A stretch of 64,000 nucleotides of DNA, taken from NCBI GenBank assembly GCA_028023455.1, contig JAQFVV010006216.1, positions 191,001-255,000 on the forward strand, in the 5' to 3' direction. Position 1 is the stretch's first letter. Each line of letters opens with the position of its first letter. This stretch comes from Epiperipatus broadwayi (Eukaryota > Onychophora > Udeonychophora > Euonychophora > Peripatidae). A program made the position numbers and the translations under genes. Below are positions 38,812 through 49,771 of the stretch, one piece after another. The notes under the pieces were generated by a model. It saw only the letters and a list, made by a program, of their open reading frames with translations. It was not told the origin of the DNA and did not search any database.

Positions 38812-39400
38812 TATAAATAATTATTAGAAAATATAGTAATTAAAAATTTTTAAAAAGAAAAATGTTAATGTCACTTAGGAATGCTTTCAACTATCCTCAT
38901 AGTATTTGTCAACTGATACATTGAAAGGAAAACTTTCCCATAATTCCATGATCTTAACATTTGCTGCCTGCCTATTAATTAAGAATTGCTTGTATTTATA
39001 TATTAACATAGCTTCCTTGATTTTTATTCTATTATTATTTCTTTCAGTTTACAATATTTTTACACTATTATAATTGGGATCAACTTCCACTTTTTATGAC
39101 CATAATAAATAATGTATATATGGTTTTGATTTCAATTATAATAATGTAAAAAAATTGCAAACTGAAAAAAATAATAAAAGCAAAATCAATAACACTATAT
39201 TAATATATAAATACAAGCAAAACTTAATCAAGAGGCAGACAGCAAATGTTAAGTTCATGGAATTATGGGAAAGTTGACCTTTCAAAGTACTTGTTGACAA
39301 AGACTATGAAAATAGTCAAAAGTGCTCCTAAGTGGCATTTATATTTTTGTTCTTTTTAAAAAAAAATTTAATTACTGTATTTTCTAATATTTATTTATAA
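38811..39400. mobile_element. 590-bp foldback element, ~280-bp inverted arms
   Basis: Left arm 38811-39088 and right arm 39122-39400 are reverse complements at roughly 80 percent by eye. Matching blocks include CTTTCCCATAATTCCATGA, TTAACATTTGCTG, TTGCTTGTATTTATATATTAA and the outermost TTATAAATAA. The loop is about 33 nt. No protein is encoded. (TA)n tracts lie just outside on both sides. The class is unknown: a long-TIR MITE or an inverted dimer of a shorter element. Confidence 0.75.
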
Positions 39401-39455
39401 ATTTACAAGAAGAAATACAGACATTGATTCGTAATATTATATATATATATATTAT

Positions 39456-40126
39456 AATGGTATTATGAGGTGGAGGATATTTAAACAAAATAATGAATCT
39501 TAAATTTTTAATTGAAATGAAACAGAGACCTATAGATTTGATCAACCAGTACACAAAATTAGCATCAATTATCTCTAATTTATCGATAATAATTTATACA
39601 TGATATATATTATATTTGTCTTTTTCTATTTTGTAGCAATGCTGAAATTATTTACCAATACCCTACTTTTTCTTATGCCATCTTTCTACTGATCAACCTA
39701 AAAGTAATGTGAAGATGATAATTTAAACTTACCATAACTGATTACTATAATTTTCAAAGTATAGCACCATAATTATCACAAAAGCAATCCAATATTTATG
39801 ATATATTTGTTAGGTCACAAAATGATAACTGTTTTACATATAATTATTAGCTATAATACATGTAATTAATAAAGTGATATCCACAGTTCCATTAACAAAG
39901 TTTAAAATAATATACTACTATTGATAATACATGGAAGAAAGATGGTCAAAGTCTATAATATTTAACAAACAGAATTATTTTAAATAGGGATTAAACTTGG
40001 CATAAATGGGCAATTTCACTATAAAATATACCACTTGAAAATTTATTTATTATAGTAATAACCTTAAACTATAGTATATCTATAATTTTTATTGAAAAAT
40101 TAGCTTTAATGTGTGGACTATATAGA
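39456..40126. other. AT-rich noncoding stretch
   Basis: Nothing recognised. Confidence 0.6.
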
Positions 40127-40722
40127 TATCATCATCATCAACCACTATCAATCCACTGCAGGATGAAGGCTTCTCCAAGTTTAATCTATCTTCTCCGATC
40201 TTTAGCTTCTCTTTTCCACAACACTCCTGCACATTTTCTTATTTCATCCATCCATCTCACATGTGGTCTCATTCTGAGTCTTTTAAAATGTCTTGGAATC
40301 CAGTTTAAAATTTCAAATGTCCATCTATTATCATTTCTTCTAGCAATATGTCCAGCCCAACTCCATTTCAATCTTTTAGTTTTTTCAATAAGGTCAGTAA
40401 CACCTGTTTGTTGTCTTACCCATACATTGCATTTTCGATCTCTTCTTGTTACTCCCAACATACATCTCTCCATACTCCTTTGAGTAGTCTCTGTATTGCT
40501 CTTCTATTAAGTGTCCAAGTCTCAGATCCATAAGTAAGAAATGGTAAGACACATTTGTTAAAAACCATTCTTTTCAAACACATAGGCATATTTCCTTTAA
40601 GTATCAAGTTATTTCTACCAAAAGCACTCCAACCAACTTTAATTCTATGATTAATTTCCTCCATTATGTTTCCATCTGTATTAATAATCTGACCTAGGTA
40701 TTTGTAACTGTTAACTTCTTCT
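40127..40722 (-). pseudogene. RTE-type LINE, 5'-truncated copy F
   Basis: Only the last ~600 bp of the element is present on the minus strand, from EEVNSYKYLGQIINTDG (near 40720) through GSETWTLNRRAIQRL and KRLKWSWAGHIARRNDNR to the GAT-repeat tail at 40127. The reading frame has a 6-bp loss near 40488 and a stop near 40186. The 5' truncation at 40722 is followed by CA-rich unrelated DNA. No clear target duplication. Confidence 0.88.
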
Positions 40723-40904
40723 ATATGCACACACATATCCGATTACCACAAATGTATTATTAAAAATGCAAATGTAAAATATCTAATAAAAAACATATAC
40801 ATATATATATATATAAAATTAGATTCCAACCAGTAACCACCTAAACATTCACAGTAAATATAGCAACCAATATTTCTAACTGCTGTCAAAGCAACCTTCA
40901 CACC

Positions 40905-40916
<12 letters not shown>

Positions 40917-40955
<39 letters not shown>

Positions 40956-40981
40956 TCTATATATATATATATATATATATA
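40917..40981. repeat. (TA)n tracts
   Basis: TA runs at about 40917-40948 and 40958-40981. Frames with IYIYIY residues derive from them. Confidence 0.9.
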
Positions 40982-41059
40982 TTATAAGATTAATAGATGG
41001 CATTTTACCAAAAACACTGACCAAGCGGAAATTTGTTTTCATAAACAACAAAAGAGTCA

Positions 41060-41345
41060 GAATACACTAACTCTTTCATCTTGCCCACCCTCAGATCAGC
41101 TAATTTCAAGCTAATTTGCTATCATCAGTTAAGGATAGAGCTAGAAACTACATCTAAACACTGACTCCAAGTGTTTATGCAAAAAGTTTCTATCAGTTTG
41201 CAAGCATAAAATTTTCAGACCAGTAAAGTCGTCAAACACAGCCTAACAAGCCAGATAGCTATATGGGTCTGATCTCAGTTCAGTTTCACCACATAGTCAA
41301 AGACTCTGCAATATATATCATTGCAAAAACCTTTAAAGGTACATT
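41060..41345 (-). repeat. Diverged relative of the hammerhead element family (R5)
   Basis: The minus strand shows CTGATGA (41128-41122), T, AGC-AAATTA-GCT, T, GAA and then ATTAGC, aligning with the R1/R2 hammerhead but without an intact cleavage site. Farther along, TGAGATCAGACCCATATAGCTAT (around 41255-41275) matches the GAGTTCAGACCCATATGACTAT word of R2 monomers. So this is an old family member or sister family; limits are uncertain. Confidence 0.45.
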
Positions 41346-41414
41346 TATGAAAAGCAAAAACAAGTTATAATCACGTTAACCTGCTTGTTTTTTTTTGTTT
41401 TTCACACACACATA

Positions 41415-41429
41415 TATATATATATATTT

Positions 41430-41468
<39 letters not shown>
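41415..41468. repeat. (TA)n tract at the 5' junction of RTE copy B
   Basis: TA-rich run directly before the first base of the LINE. Confidence 0.9.
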
Positions 41469-41471
<3 letters not shown>

Positions 41472-44400
41472 TGCAGAAAGGAGTTTGCTATTAACTGAAA
41501 GGAGACCCTTTGATTCCTCTTGGAGGCCTTAAAGGAACCGAGCAGGGCAAATTCCTAATGTCCACTCCATACGTTCTTGTCGTTGCAGCTGTTATTACTA
41601 TATGTTTATTCATATAGTATACGAACATGGTTGGGCTGCTCACCAACACGCATTAGCCAGCGTGGTGAGTTTATTGGCTTTTTACCTCTGAGTTTAAGAT
41701 CAAGAAACACCATGGTCTTTCTTCTCAGTGCCTGATAAGGCAGAATGAATGTTTGTGTAAATGATAAAGATTTTTCCCAATTATACAATTATGACAGACA
41801 AAAATAAAGCATGGCCCTTAATCCCAGGAGGCTGTAAAGTCACCAACCAAGGCAGCGGTTGGTGGCCGAAGGCGGAGGGTGCTAAAAATATCCTGGAGGC
41901 GGACCCAGGCTGCCATTTGATGATGACTTTTTATTTAGGTACTTACAACTGCAGATCACTTTCAAGTGAAGGAAGATTGCAAGAATTAGAAGAAGAACTC
42001 TCTTATATTAAATGGGATATTATTGGACTTTGTGAAGTTAGAAGAAAAGGTGAAGAGACAATTGATTTAAAAAGTGGACATATGCTCTATTATAAAGGCA
42101 CAAATATTGGAAATACAAGTGGAGTAGGATTCATTATAAATAAAAAGTGGAAGAACAATATTGTGGAGATTGATGGTGTATCAGACAGAGTGGCAAGATT
42201 AGTTATACAACTTAATAGCTGATATCAAATGCAGATAATTCAGGTTTATGCCCCAACAAGTTCTCACAGTGATGAAGTAGTAGAAGATTTTTATATGGAT
42301 GTACAAAAGGCTTTTGATCAGAGTAAACAACATTTTAAAATTGTTATGGGAGATTTTAATGCTAGAATTGGTAAACAAATGAAAGATGAAAGTGTTGTAG
42401 GTAATTTTGGTTATGGTAATAGAAATGAGAGAGGACATAGACTTGTGGAGTTTGCAGAGAAGGAAAAACTTTATATTATGAATTCTTTTTTTGAGAAAAA
42501 TGTTAGAAGGAAATGGACATGGAAGCATCCAAATGAAGGTACAGCAGAATTGGATTATATTTTGACTAACAGGAAATACATATTTCAAGATTGTAATGTT
42601 CTTAATAAATTTAACACAGGAAGTGATCATCGATTAGTAAGGGGTAAGATACATGTTAATGTAAAACTAGAGAGACAAAAATTATTAAGAAAAACTATAT
42701 TTACAGTTGATATTCCTAATCTTCAGAAACATTCTAATGAATTTAAATTAGAACTTACAAATCGGTTTCAAGTATTAGTAGATTTTGAACATGATTCAGA
42801 TTTGAATGAAATTAATATGAAAATAACTGATACACTTTTAAAAACTGCAACAAAGATAGCTGGTAGAAAAAAGCAGCAATTGACTAATAAAATTTCTACT
42901 GAGACTAAAGAACTTATGAAGAAAAGAAGGAATATGAAGATATGCAAGAATGATGCATTAAAAAGAATTGAATATCTCGAATTTTGTAAAATGGTGCGGA
43001 AAAGAGTTGAAAATGATATAAGAAAGTATAACTGTGAACTAGCAAGAAAAGCTGTAGAAGAAAATAAAAGTCTTAAGAATGTAAAACAACATTTTGGTAT
43101 TGGTAGGAAATTTATATCTGCAATAAGGAAAAAAGATGGAATTATTACTAAAAAGAGGGATGACATTATGAAATTGGTAGAAGATTTTTATCAAGAATTA
43201 TATAGTAATAAAGAACAAGTACCTCCTATATCTATTACACCTTCCAAATTGCCCAGAATTTTAAATGAAGAAGTGAGAAATGCAATTAAATGTATGAAAA
43301 AAGAAAGGCTCCAGGTAATGATGGAATTATAATTGATATATTAAAAGAAGCAGGTGAAGAAACAGAAAAAATATTAGCAAAGTTATATACCAAATGTCTA
43401 AATGATAAAGATGTACCGGATGATTGGAAGAATGCAGTAATAATATTAATATTTAAAAAAAGTGATAAAGGAGATATTAGAAATTACAGACTTATCAGCC
43501 TTTTATCAGTTTTATATAAAATTTTTACCAAGATAATTACAACTCGTCTACAGAGAACCTTGGATTTTCACCAACCAAGAGAACAAGCTGGATTTAAAAG
43601 TGGTTTTAGTACAGTAGATCATATTCAAGTATTGAGAGAAGTTATAGAAAGGACAAATGAATATGAGTTGTCATTATGTTTTGGATTTGTAGATTATGAA
43701 AAGGCATTTGATTCTATAAACATTTCTTCAGTGATTAAAGCATTGGATCATCAAGGTATAGATCCAGGATATTGTCATATTTTAAAGAATATTTATAAAA
43801 ATGCAACAGCAACAATTAGATTAAATAATGATACTGGGAAAGTCAACATTGAGAAAGGTGTAAGACAAGGTGACTCCATATCTCCAAAACTTTTTACAGC
43901 AGTGCTGCAAGAAGTATTTTGTGGATTAAAATGGGAAACTAAAGGAGTGAAAGTAAATGGAGATTATTTAAGTCATTTAGATTTCGCAGATGATGTAGTT
44001 GTTTTTGCAAATAATGCTTCCAAGCTGCAGGAAATGTTGCAGGAGTTATCAGATGAAAGTAGGAAAGTAGGACTAAAGATAAATGTTAAAAAGACTAAAG
44101 TAATGTTTAATTGATTTGCTCAAAATATGAAAATAAAGATTGATTATGATGAATTAGAAGAAGTTAAGAGTTACAAATACCTAGGTCAGATTATTAATAC
44201 AGATGGAAACATAATGGAGGAAATTAATCATAGAATTAAACTTGGTTGGAGTGCTTTTGGTAGAAATAACTTGATACTAAAAGGAAATATGCCTATGTGT
44301 TTGAAAAGAATGGTTTTTAACAAATGTGTTTTACCAGTTCTTACTTATGGATCTGAGACTTGGACACTTAATAGAAGATCAATACAGAGACTTCATACCA

Positions 44401-44753
44401 CTCAAAGAAGTATGGAGAGATGTATGTTGGGAGTAACAAGAAGAGATCGAAAACGCAATGTATGGGTAAGAGAACAAACAGGTGTTAACTGACCTCATTG
44501 AAAAAATTAAAAGATTGAAGTGGAGTTGGGCTGGACATATTGCTAGAAGAGATGATAATAGATGGACAATTGAAATTTTAAACTGGATTCCAAGAGATTG
44601 TAAAAGACCCAGAAGGAGACCACATGTAAGATGGATGGATGAAATAGAAAATGTGTAGGGGTGATGTGGAGAAGAGAAGCTAAAGATCGGAGAAGATGGA
44701 TTAAACTTGGAGAGACCTTCATCCTGCAGTGGATTGATAATGGTTGATAATGA

Positions 44754-44756
<3 letters not shown>
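41469..44756 (+). mobile_element. RTE-type non-LTR retrotransposon, copy B (full length)
   Basis: About 3.29 kb from GGCTGCAGAAAGGAG to the GGTTGATAATGATGAT tail, flanked on both sides by (TA)n. The 5' region of ~450 bp precedes the endonuclease. It aligns over its whole length with copies A and C. It has few disruptions but is not intact. Confidence 0.92.
41761..44750 (+). pseudogene. RTE ORF: APE endonuclease + reverse transcriptase (lightly broken)
   Basis: The best-preserved plus-strand copy. The endonuclease shows MTFYLGTYNCRSLSSEGRL (from about 41920), CEVRRKGEE, VYAPTSSHSDE, GDFNARIG (catalytic Asp-x-Asn intact here), ELDYILTNRKY and GSDHRLVRG. After the KISTETKEL linker, RT shows REQAGFKSGFST, FGFVDYEKAFDS, GVRQGDSISPKLF, LDFADDVVVF (Asp-Asp), KINVKKTKVMF and YLGQIINTDG. 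The C-terminal domain has GSETWTLNRRSIQRL and WAGHIARRDDNR. Breaks are a TGA at 42220-42222 after IQLNS, a 1-base deletion near 43300, TGA at 44112-44114, and frameshifts near 44485 and 44645. The upstream in-frame part (KVTNQGSGWWPKAEG, 41835-41880) is also present in A and C and may be translated or be 5' UTR. Confidence 0.92.

Positions 44757-44830
<74 letters not shown>
44757..44830. repeat. (TA)n tract at the 3' end of RTE copy B
   Basis: Pure TA run following the GAT tail of the LINE. Confidence 0.95.
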
Positions 44831-44836
<6 letters not shown>

Positions 44837-45545
44837 AATATCTATCCTGAAACATCAGTCAAGAGTAAATGATAATAAAAATATAAACCACTGATAAATC
44901 TAATAGTAATAAATTGAAATAATTGATTATAAACTAGACTTAAATAAATTCTCACCTAAACACCTTTGATATTTATGTTTGAGCTCAAAAAAAATGTATC
45001 TATTTCTTTAGCATACTCTTGAATAATTTGACGTTTCTTGCAGACACATGATACTGTTTTTAAATTATTTCAGATTTTCAAATGAATATTCTTATGGACA
45101 AATAAGGCTTGTTTTTTTTTCTTGAATAGATGTGTAAATATTTGCTGTTGATCAGATATATGATAGATTTAACATGCTTTCATGATAGACAAGCTTCCAA
45201 AAGATTTTCATCTAGATTGATTTCACAATAAACTTGTACCTTAGAAGTCTGGCCCAGTTGGTACACTGATTTAGTCTAATACTCCATTCTTAAATTTTCT
45301 ATAGCAAAGTGAAGTTTTTATTTACAATGATGTGAAAATAAATCTTTTCTTGCAGAATATTTTGTTAAATTAGTAAGTATTATGTTTCACTTACAGGATA
45401 AAGCTTAGTCTTTTGTGTGCATTGATCCATTAACAACATGTGTGAACTTATTAAGGCAATTGATAAACTATTAATTGCTCTTGCTTTTTCAAGGTCAGCT
45501 TCAAATACCCTTTTTAATTCATGATGTAACTCCAATTAAACACTC
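44831..45545. other. AT-rich noncoding stretch
   Basis: Nothing recognised. Confidence 0.6.
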
Positions 45546-45558
45546 AAATCCTTTCTTT

Positions 45559-45702
45559 ATAAACATAGCAAAATTTTCCATACAGTATTGCCACCCTGCG
45601 CCAACCAGAGTAATCAATGAATGACTGTATGGAGAATTTTGCTTTGTTTATAAACAACTATGCATTAGTATAAGATAGTGATCATGTGATGCTTAATGGT
45701 TT
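45559..45702. mobile_element. Short inverted hammerhead-family fragment R4
   Basis: A 144-bp insertion made of two short inverted arms of the R family. The left arm (minus) matches the TATGGAGA...CACTACTATAT / AATCAATGGATG part; the right arm (plus) matches through AGATAGTGATCATGTGATG near 45672-45692. The hammerhead portion is absent. A 13-bp duplication with one mismatch flanks it (AAATCCTTTCTTT at 45546-45558, AAATTCTTTCTTT at 45703-45715). Confidence 0.65.
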
Positions 45703-45715
45703 AAATTCTTTCTTT

Positions 45716-46134
45716 GTTGATAAGTATCATGGCTGTCTATAATCTAATTATTTGCTTTCCTTTTCTTTTATAAAGCAAGTTAATTATTCTTAATTAACTT
45801 ATGTCTTTAATAAATTTAATAATCATTTTGCAAATCAAACTTATGTTAAATTTTATATATTAGTTATTTATTTCAAAGTATATATATATATATATATAAT
45901 AGTAGAATCTTCATAAGCTTTCTAAAATTGCTGTGTAAGTTAAAGATGACAAATTTAACAAAAATTAGAATGCATATTAAGTTTGTCATATTCTGCTTTT
46001 TCTATTTTTGACTTAACTTAGAATTTATTTACTTTTAAGTATTATGTTATTTAACATTCTTTTTTTTTAATAAAGAAAATGTTCATTTGCATGGACAAAA
46101 TGCACGTCTATTTCATTCTTGGTTCAATATACTT
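45716..46134. other. AT-rich noncoding stretch
   Basis: No gene; a short (TA)n at about 45879-45897. Confidence 0.6.
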
Positions 46135-46145
46135 ATGCAGAACAT
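46135..46145. repeat. 11-bp target site duplication, left (RTE copy C)
   Basis: ATGCAGAACAT is identical to 49439-49449. Confidence 0.88.
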
Positions 46146-49100
46146 CATCATCATCAACCATTATCAATCCACTGCAGGATGAAGGTCTCTCCAAGTTTAA
46201 TCAATCTTCTCTGATCTTTAGCTTCTCTTTTCCACAACACCCCTGCACATTTTCTTATTTCATCCATCCATCTCACGTGTGATCTCTTTCTGGGTCTTTT
46301 ACAATCTCTTGGAATCCAGTTTAAAATTTCAATTGTCCATCTATTATCATTTCTTCTAGCAATACGTCCAGCCCAACTCCATTTCAATCTTTTAATTTTT
46401 TCAATAAGGTCAGTAACACCTGTTTGTTGTCTTACCCATACATTGCGTTTTCGATCTCTTCTTGTTACTCCCAACATACATTTCTCCATACTCCTTTGAG
46501 TGGCCTGAAGTCTCTGTATTGCTCTTCTATTAAGTGTCCAAGTCTCAGATCCATAATTAAGAACTGGTAAAACACATTTGTTAAAAACCATTCTTTTCAA
46601 ACACATAGGCATATTTCCTTTTAGTACCAAGTTATTTCTACCAAAAGCACTCCAACAAAGTTTTATTCTATGATTAATTTCCTCCATTATGTTTCCATAT
46701 GTATTAATAATCTGACCAAGGTATTTGTAACTGTTAACTTCTTCTAATTCTTCATAATCAATCTTTATTTTCATATTTTGAGCAAATCGATTAAACATTA
46801 CTTTAGTCTTTTTAACATTTATCTTTAGACCTACTTTTCTACTTTCATCTGCTAACTCCTGCAACATTTTCTGCAGCTCTGAAGCATTATTTGCAAAAAC
46901 AACTACATCATCTGCAAAATCTAAATGACTTAAATACTCTCCATTTACTTTCATTCCTTTAGTTTCCCATTTTAATCCACAAAATACTTCTTGCAGCACT
47001 GCTGTAAAAAGTTTTGGAGATATAGAGTCACCTTGTCTTACACTTTTCTCAATGTTGATTTTTCCAGTACCATTATGTAATCTAATTGTTGCTGTTGCAT
47101 TTTTATAAATATTCTTTAAAATATGACAATATCCTGGATCTATATTTTGATGATCCAATGCTTTAATCACTGAAGAAATGTGTATAGAATTGAATGCCTT
47201 TTCATAATCTACAAATCCAAAACATAATGACAACTCATATTCATTTGTCCTTTCTATGACTTCTCTCAATACCTGGATATGATCTATTGTACTAAAACCA
47301 CTTTTAAATCCAGCTTGTTCTCTTGGTTGGTGGAAATCCAAAGTTCTCTGTAGATGAGTTGTAATTATCTTGGTAAAAATTTTATATAAAACTGATAAAA
47401 GGCTGATAGATCTGTAATTTCTAATATCTTCTTTATCAGCTTTTTTAAATATTAATATTATTATCACATTCTTCCAATCTTCCGGTACATCTTTATCATT
47501 TAGACTTTGGGATATAATTTTGCTAAAATTGTTTCTATTTCTTCACCTGCTTCTTTTAATATATCAATTATAATTCCATAATTTCGTGGAGCCTTTCCTT
47601 TTTTCATATATTTAATTTCATGTCTCACTTTTTCATTTAAAATTCTGGGCAATTCGGAAGATGTAATAGATATAGAAGGTACTTGTTCTTTATTACTATA
47701 TAATTCTTGATAAAAATCTTCTACCAATTTCATGATGTCATCTCTCTTTTTAGTAATAATTCCATCTTTTTTTTCTTATTGCAGATATAAATTTCCTACC
47801 AATACCAAAATGTTGTTTAACATTCTTGAGACTTTTATTTTCTTCTACAGCTTTCCTTGCTATTTCACAGTTATACTTTCTTATATTATTTTCAACTCTT
47901 TTCCGTACCATTTTACAAAATTCGAGATATTCAATTCTTTTTAATACATCATTTTTGTATATCTTTATATTCCTTCTTTTCTTCATAAATTCTCTAGTCT
48001 CAGTAGAAATTTTATTAGTCAATTGCTGCTATTTTCTACCAGCTATCTTTGTTGCAGTTTTTAAAAGTGTATCAGTTATTTTCATATTAATTTCATTCAA
48101 ATCTGAATCATGTTCAAAATCTCCTAACACATGAAACCTATTTGTAAGTTCTAATTTAAATTCATTAGAATGTTTCTGAAGATTAGGAATATCAACTGTA
48201 AATATTGTTTTTCTTAATAATGTTTGTCTCTCTAGTTTTACATTAACACGTAACTTACACCTTACTAATCGATGATCACTTCCTGTGTTAAATTTATTAA
48301 GAAAATTACAATCTTGAAATATGTATTTCCTATTACTCAAAATATAATCTAATTCTGCTGTACCTTCATTTGGATGCTTCCATGTCCATATCCTTTTAAC
48401 ATTTTTCTCAAAAAATGAATCCATAATATAAAGTTTTTCTTTTTCTGCAAACTCCACAAGTCTATGTCCTCTCTCATTTCTATTACCATAACCAAAATTA
48501 CCTACAGCTATTTCATCTTTCATTTGTCTACCAATTCTAGCATTAAAGTCTCCCATAACATTTTTAAAATGTTGTTTACTCTGATCAAAAGCCTTTTGTA
48601 CATCCATATAAAAATCTTCTACTACTTCATCACTATAAGAACTTGTTGGGGCATAAACCTGAATTATCTGCATTTGGTATCTGCTATTAAGTTGTATAAC
48701 TAATCTTGCAACTCTGTCTGATACACCATCAATCACCACAATATTGTTCTGCCATTTTTTATTTATAATGAATCCTACTCCACTTGTATTTCCAATATGT
48801 GTGCCTTTATAATAGAGTATATGTCCACTTTTTATATTAATTGTTTCTTCATCTTTTCTTCTAACTTCAAAAAGTCCAATAATGTCCCATTTAATATAAG
48901 ACAATTCTTCTTTTAATTTTTGCAATCTTCCTTCACTTGAAAGTGATCTGCAGTTTTAAGTACCTAAATAATAAGTCATGATCAAATGGCAGCCTGGGTC
49001 CACAATCAGGGGATTCTTAGCACCCTCCACCTTCGGCCACCAACTGCTGCCTTGGTTGGTGACTTTACAGCCTCCTGGGAATAAGCGCTATGCTTTATTT

Positions 49101-49438
49101 TTGTCTGTCATAATTGTATATATGTATTGGAAAAATATTTGTCATTTACACAAACATTCATTCTGCCTTATCAGGCACTGAGAAGAAAGACCATGGTGTT
49201 TCTTGATCTTAAACTCAGAGGTAAAAAGCCAAATAAATTCACCACACTGGCTAATGCATGTTGGTGAGCAGCCCATCCATGTTCGTATACTATATGAATA
49301 ATCACATAGTAATAACAGCTGCAAGGACAAGAACGTATGGAGTGGACATTAGGAATTTGCCCTGCTCGCTTCCTTTAAGGCCTCCAAGAGGAATCAAAGA
49401 GTCTCCTTGCAGTTAATAGCAAACTCCTTTCTGCAGCC
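46146..49438 (-). mobile_element. RTE-type non-LTR retrotransposon, copy C (full length)
   Basis: A 3.29-kb full-length insertion on the minus strand, from GGCTGCAGAAAGGAG (49438) to a GATGATGATGATG tail (46146), bounded by a perfect 11-bp target duplication. This fixes the exact termini of the family and confirms that the start used for copies A and B is the true 5' end. Confidence 0.95.
46154..48980 (-). pseudogene. RTE ORF: APE endonuclease + reverse transcriptase (lightly broken)
   Basis: Same domain order as copy B. Endonuclease: MTYYLGT, then a TAC-to-TAA stop just before NCRSLSSEGRL (near 48957). The frame is then open from 48925 to 48029 with FEVRRKDEE, VYAPTSS, GDFNARIG, ELDYILSNRKY and GSDHRLVRC. 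An AAG-to-TAG stop at about 48028, a frameshift in an A-run near 47765, and another near 47500-47470 follow. From 47467 the frame is open for 437 codons to the end, with REQAGFKSGFST, DYEKAFNS, SVRQGDSISPKLF, LDFADDVVVF and the intact C-terminal domain ending LQWIDNG. The RT and C-terminal parts are thus complete; the protein as a whole is not. Confidence 0.93.
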
Positions 49439-49449
49439 ATGCAGAACAT
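49439..49449. repeat. 11-bp target site duplication, right (RTE copy C)
   Basis: ATGCAGAACAT, matching 46135-46145. Confidence 0.88.
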
Positions 49450-49468
49450 ATTTATTATTATAATAATT

Positions 49469-49472
<4 letters not shown>

Positions 49473-49546
<74 letters not shown>
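49473..49546. repeat. (TA)n microsatellite
   Basis: Pure TA run of about 74 bp downstream of RTE copy C. Confidence 0.95.
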
Positions 49547-49550
<4 letters not shown>

Positions 49551-49554
49551 AAAG

Positions 49555-49680
49555 ACTTGAACTCAGAATTTCAAACTCCTTATAGCTATCCAATTCATTT
49601 TATACAACCGATATACATGACAACACACATGTGGAAAAGATAAATGACATCCAATATACCTATTTCATGCTGAACCAGTA

Positions 49681-49684
<4 letters not shown>
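49555..49684 (-). repeat. Fragment of hammerhead repeat family 3
   Basis: Matches the end of the units at 55262-56830. On the minus strand it keeps the 3' half of the ribozyme motif: GAGTACTGGTTCAGCAT (stem II region), GAA (49666-49664), stem III ATA-GG-TAT, cleavage base A (49655), then TTGG and GTCAT. The 5' half of the core has been replaced by the (TA)n tract beginning at 49685. Confidence 0.6.

Positions 49685-49769
<85 letters not shown>
49685..49769. repeat. (TA)n microsatellite
   Basis: Pure TA run of about 85 bp. The IYIYIY frame across it is an artefact. Confidence 0.95.

Positions 49770-49771
<2 letters not shown>

Noticed and set aside
42199-42630. 143-codon minus-strand frame over RTE copy B
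   Set aside because: Shadow of the endonuclease coding strand; the same holds for minus frames at 10700-11029, 12833-13201 and 42768-43166, and plus frames over copy C.
44379-44855. 158-codon minus frame ending in IleTyr runs
   Set aside because: Antisense of the RTE C-terminal domain joined to a (TA)n tract.
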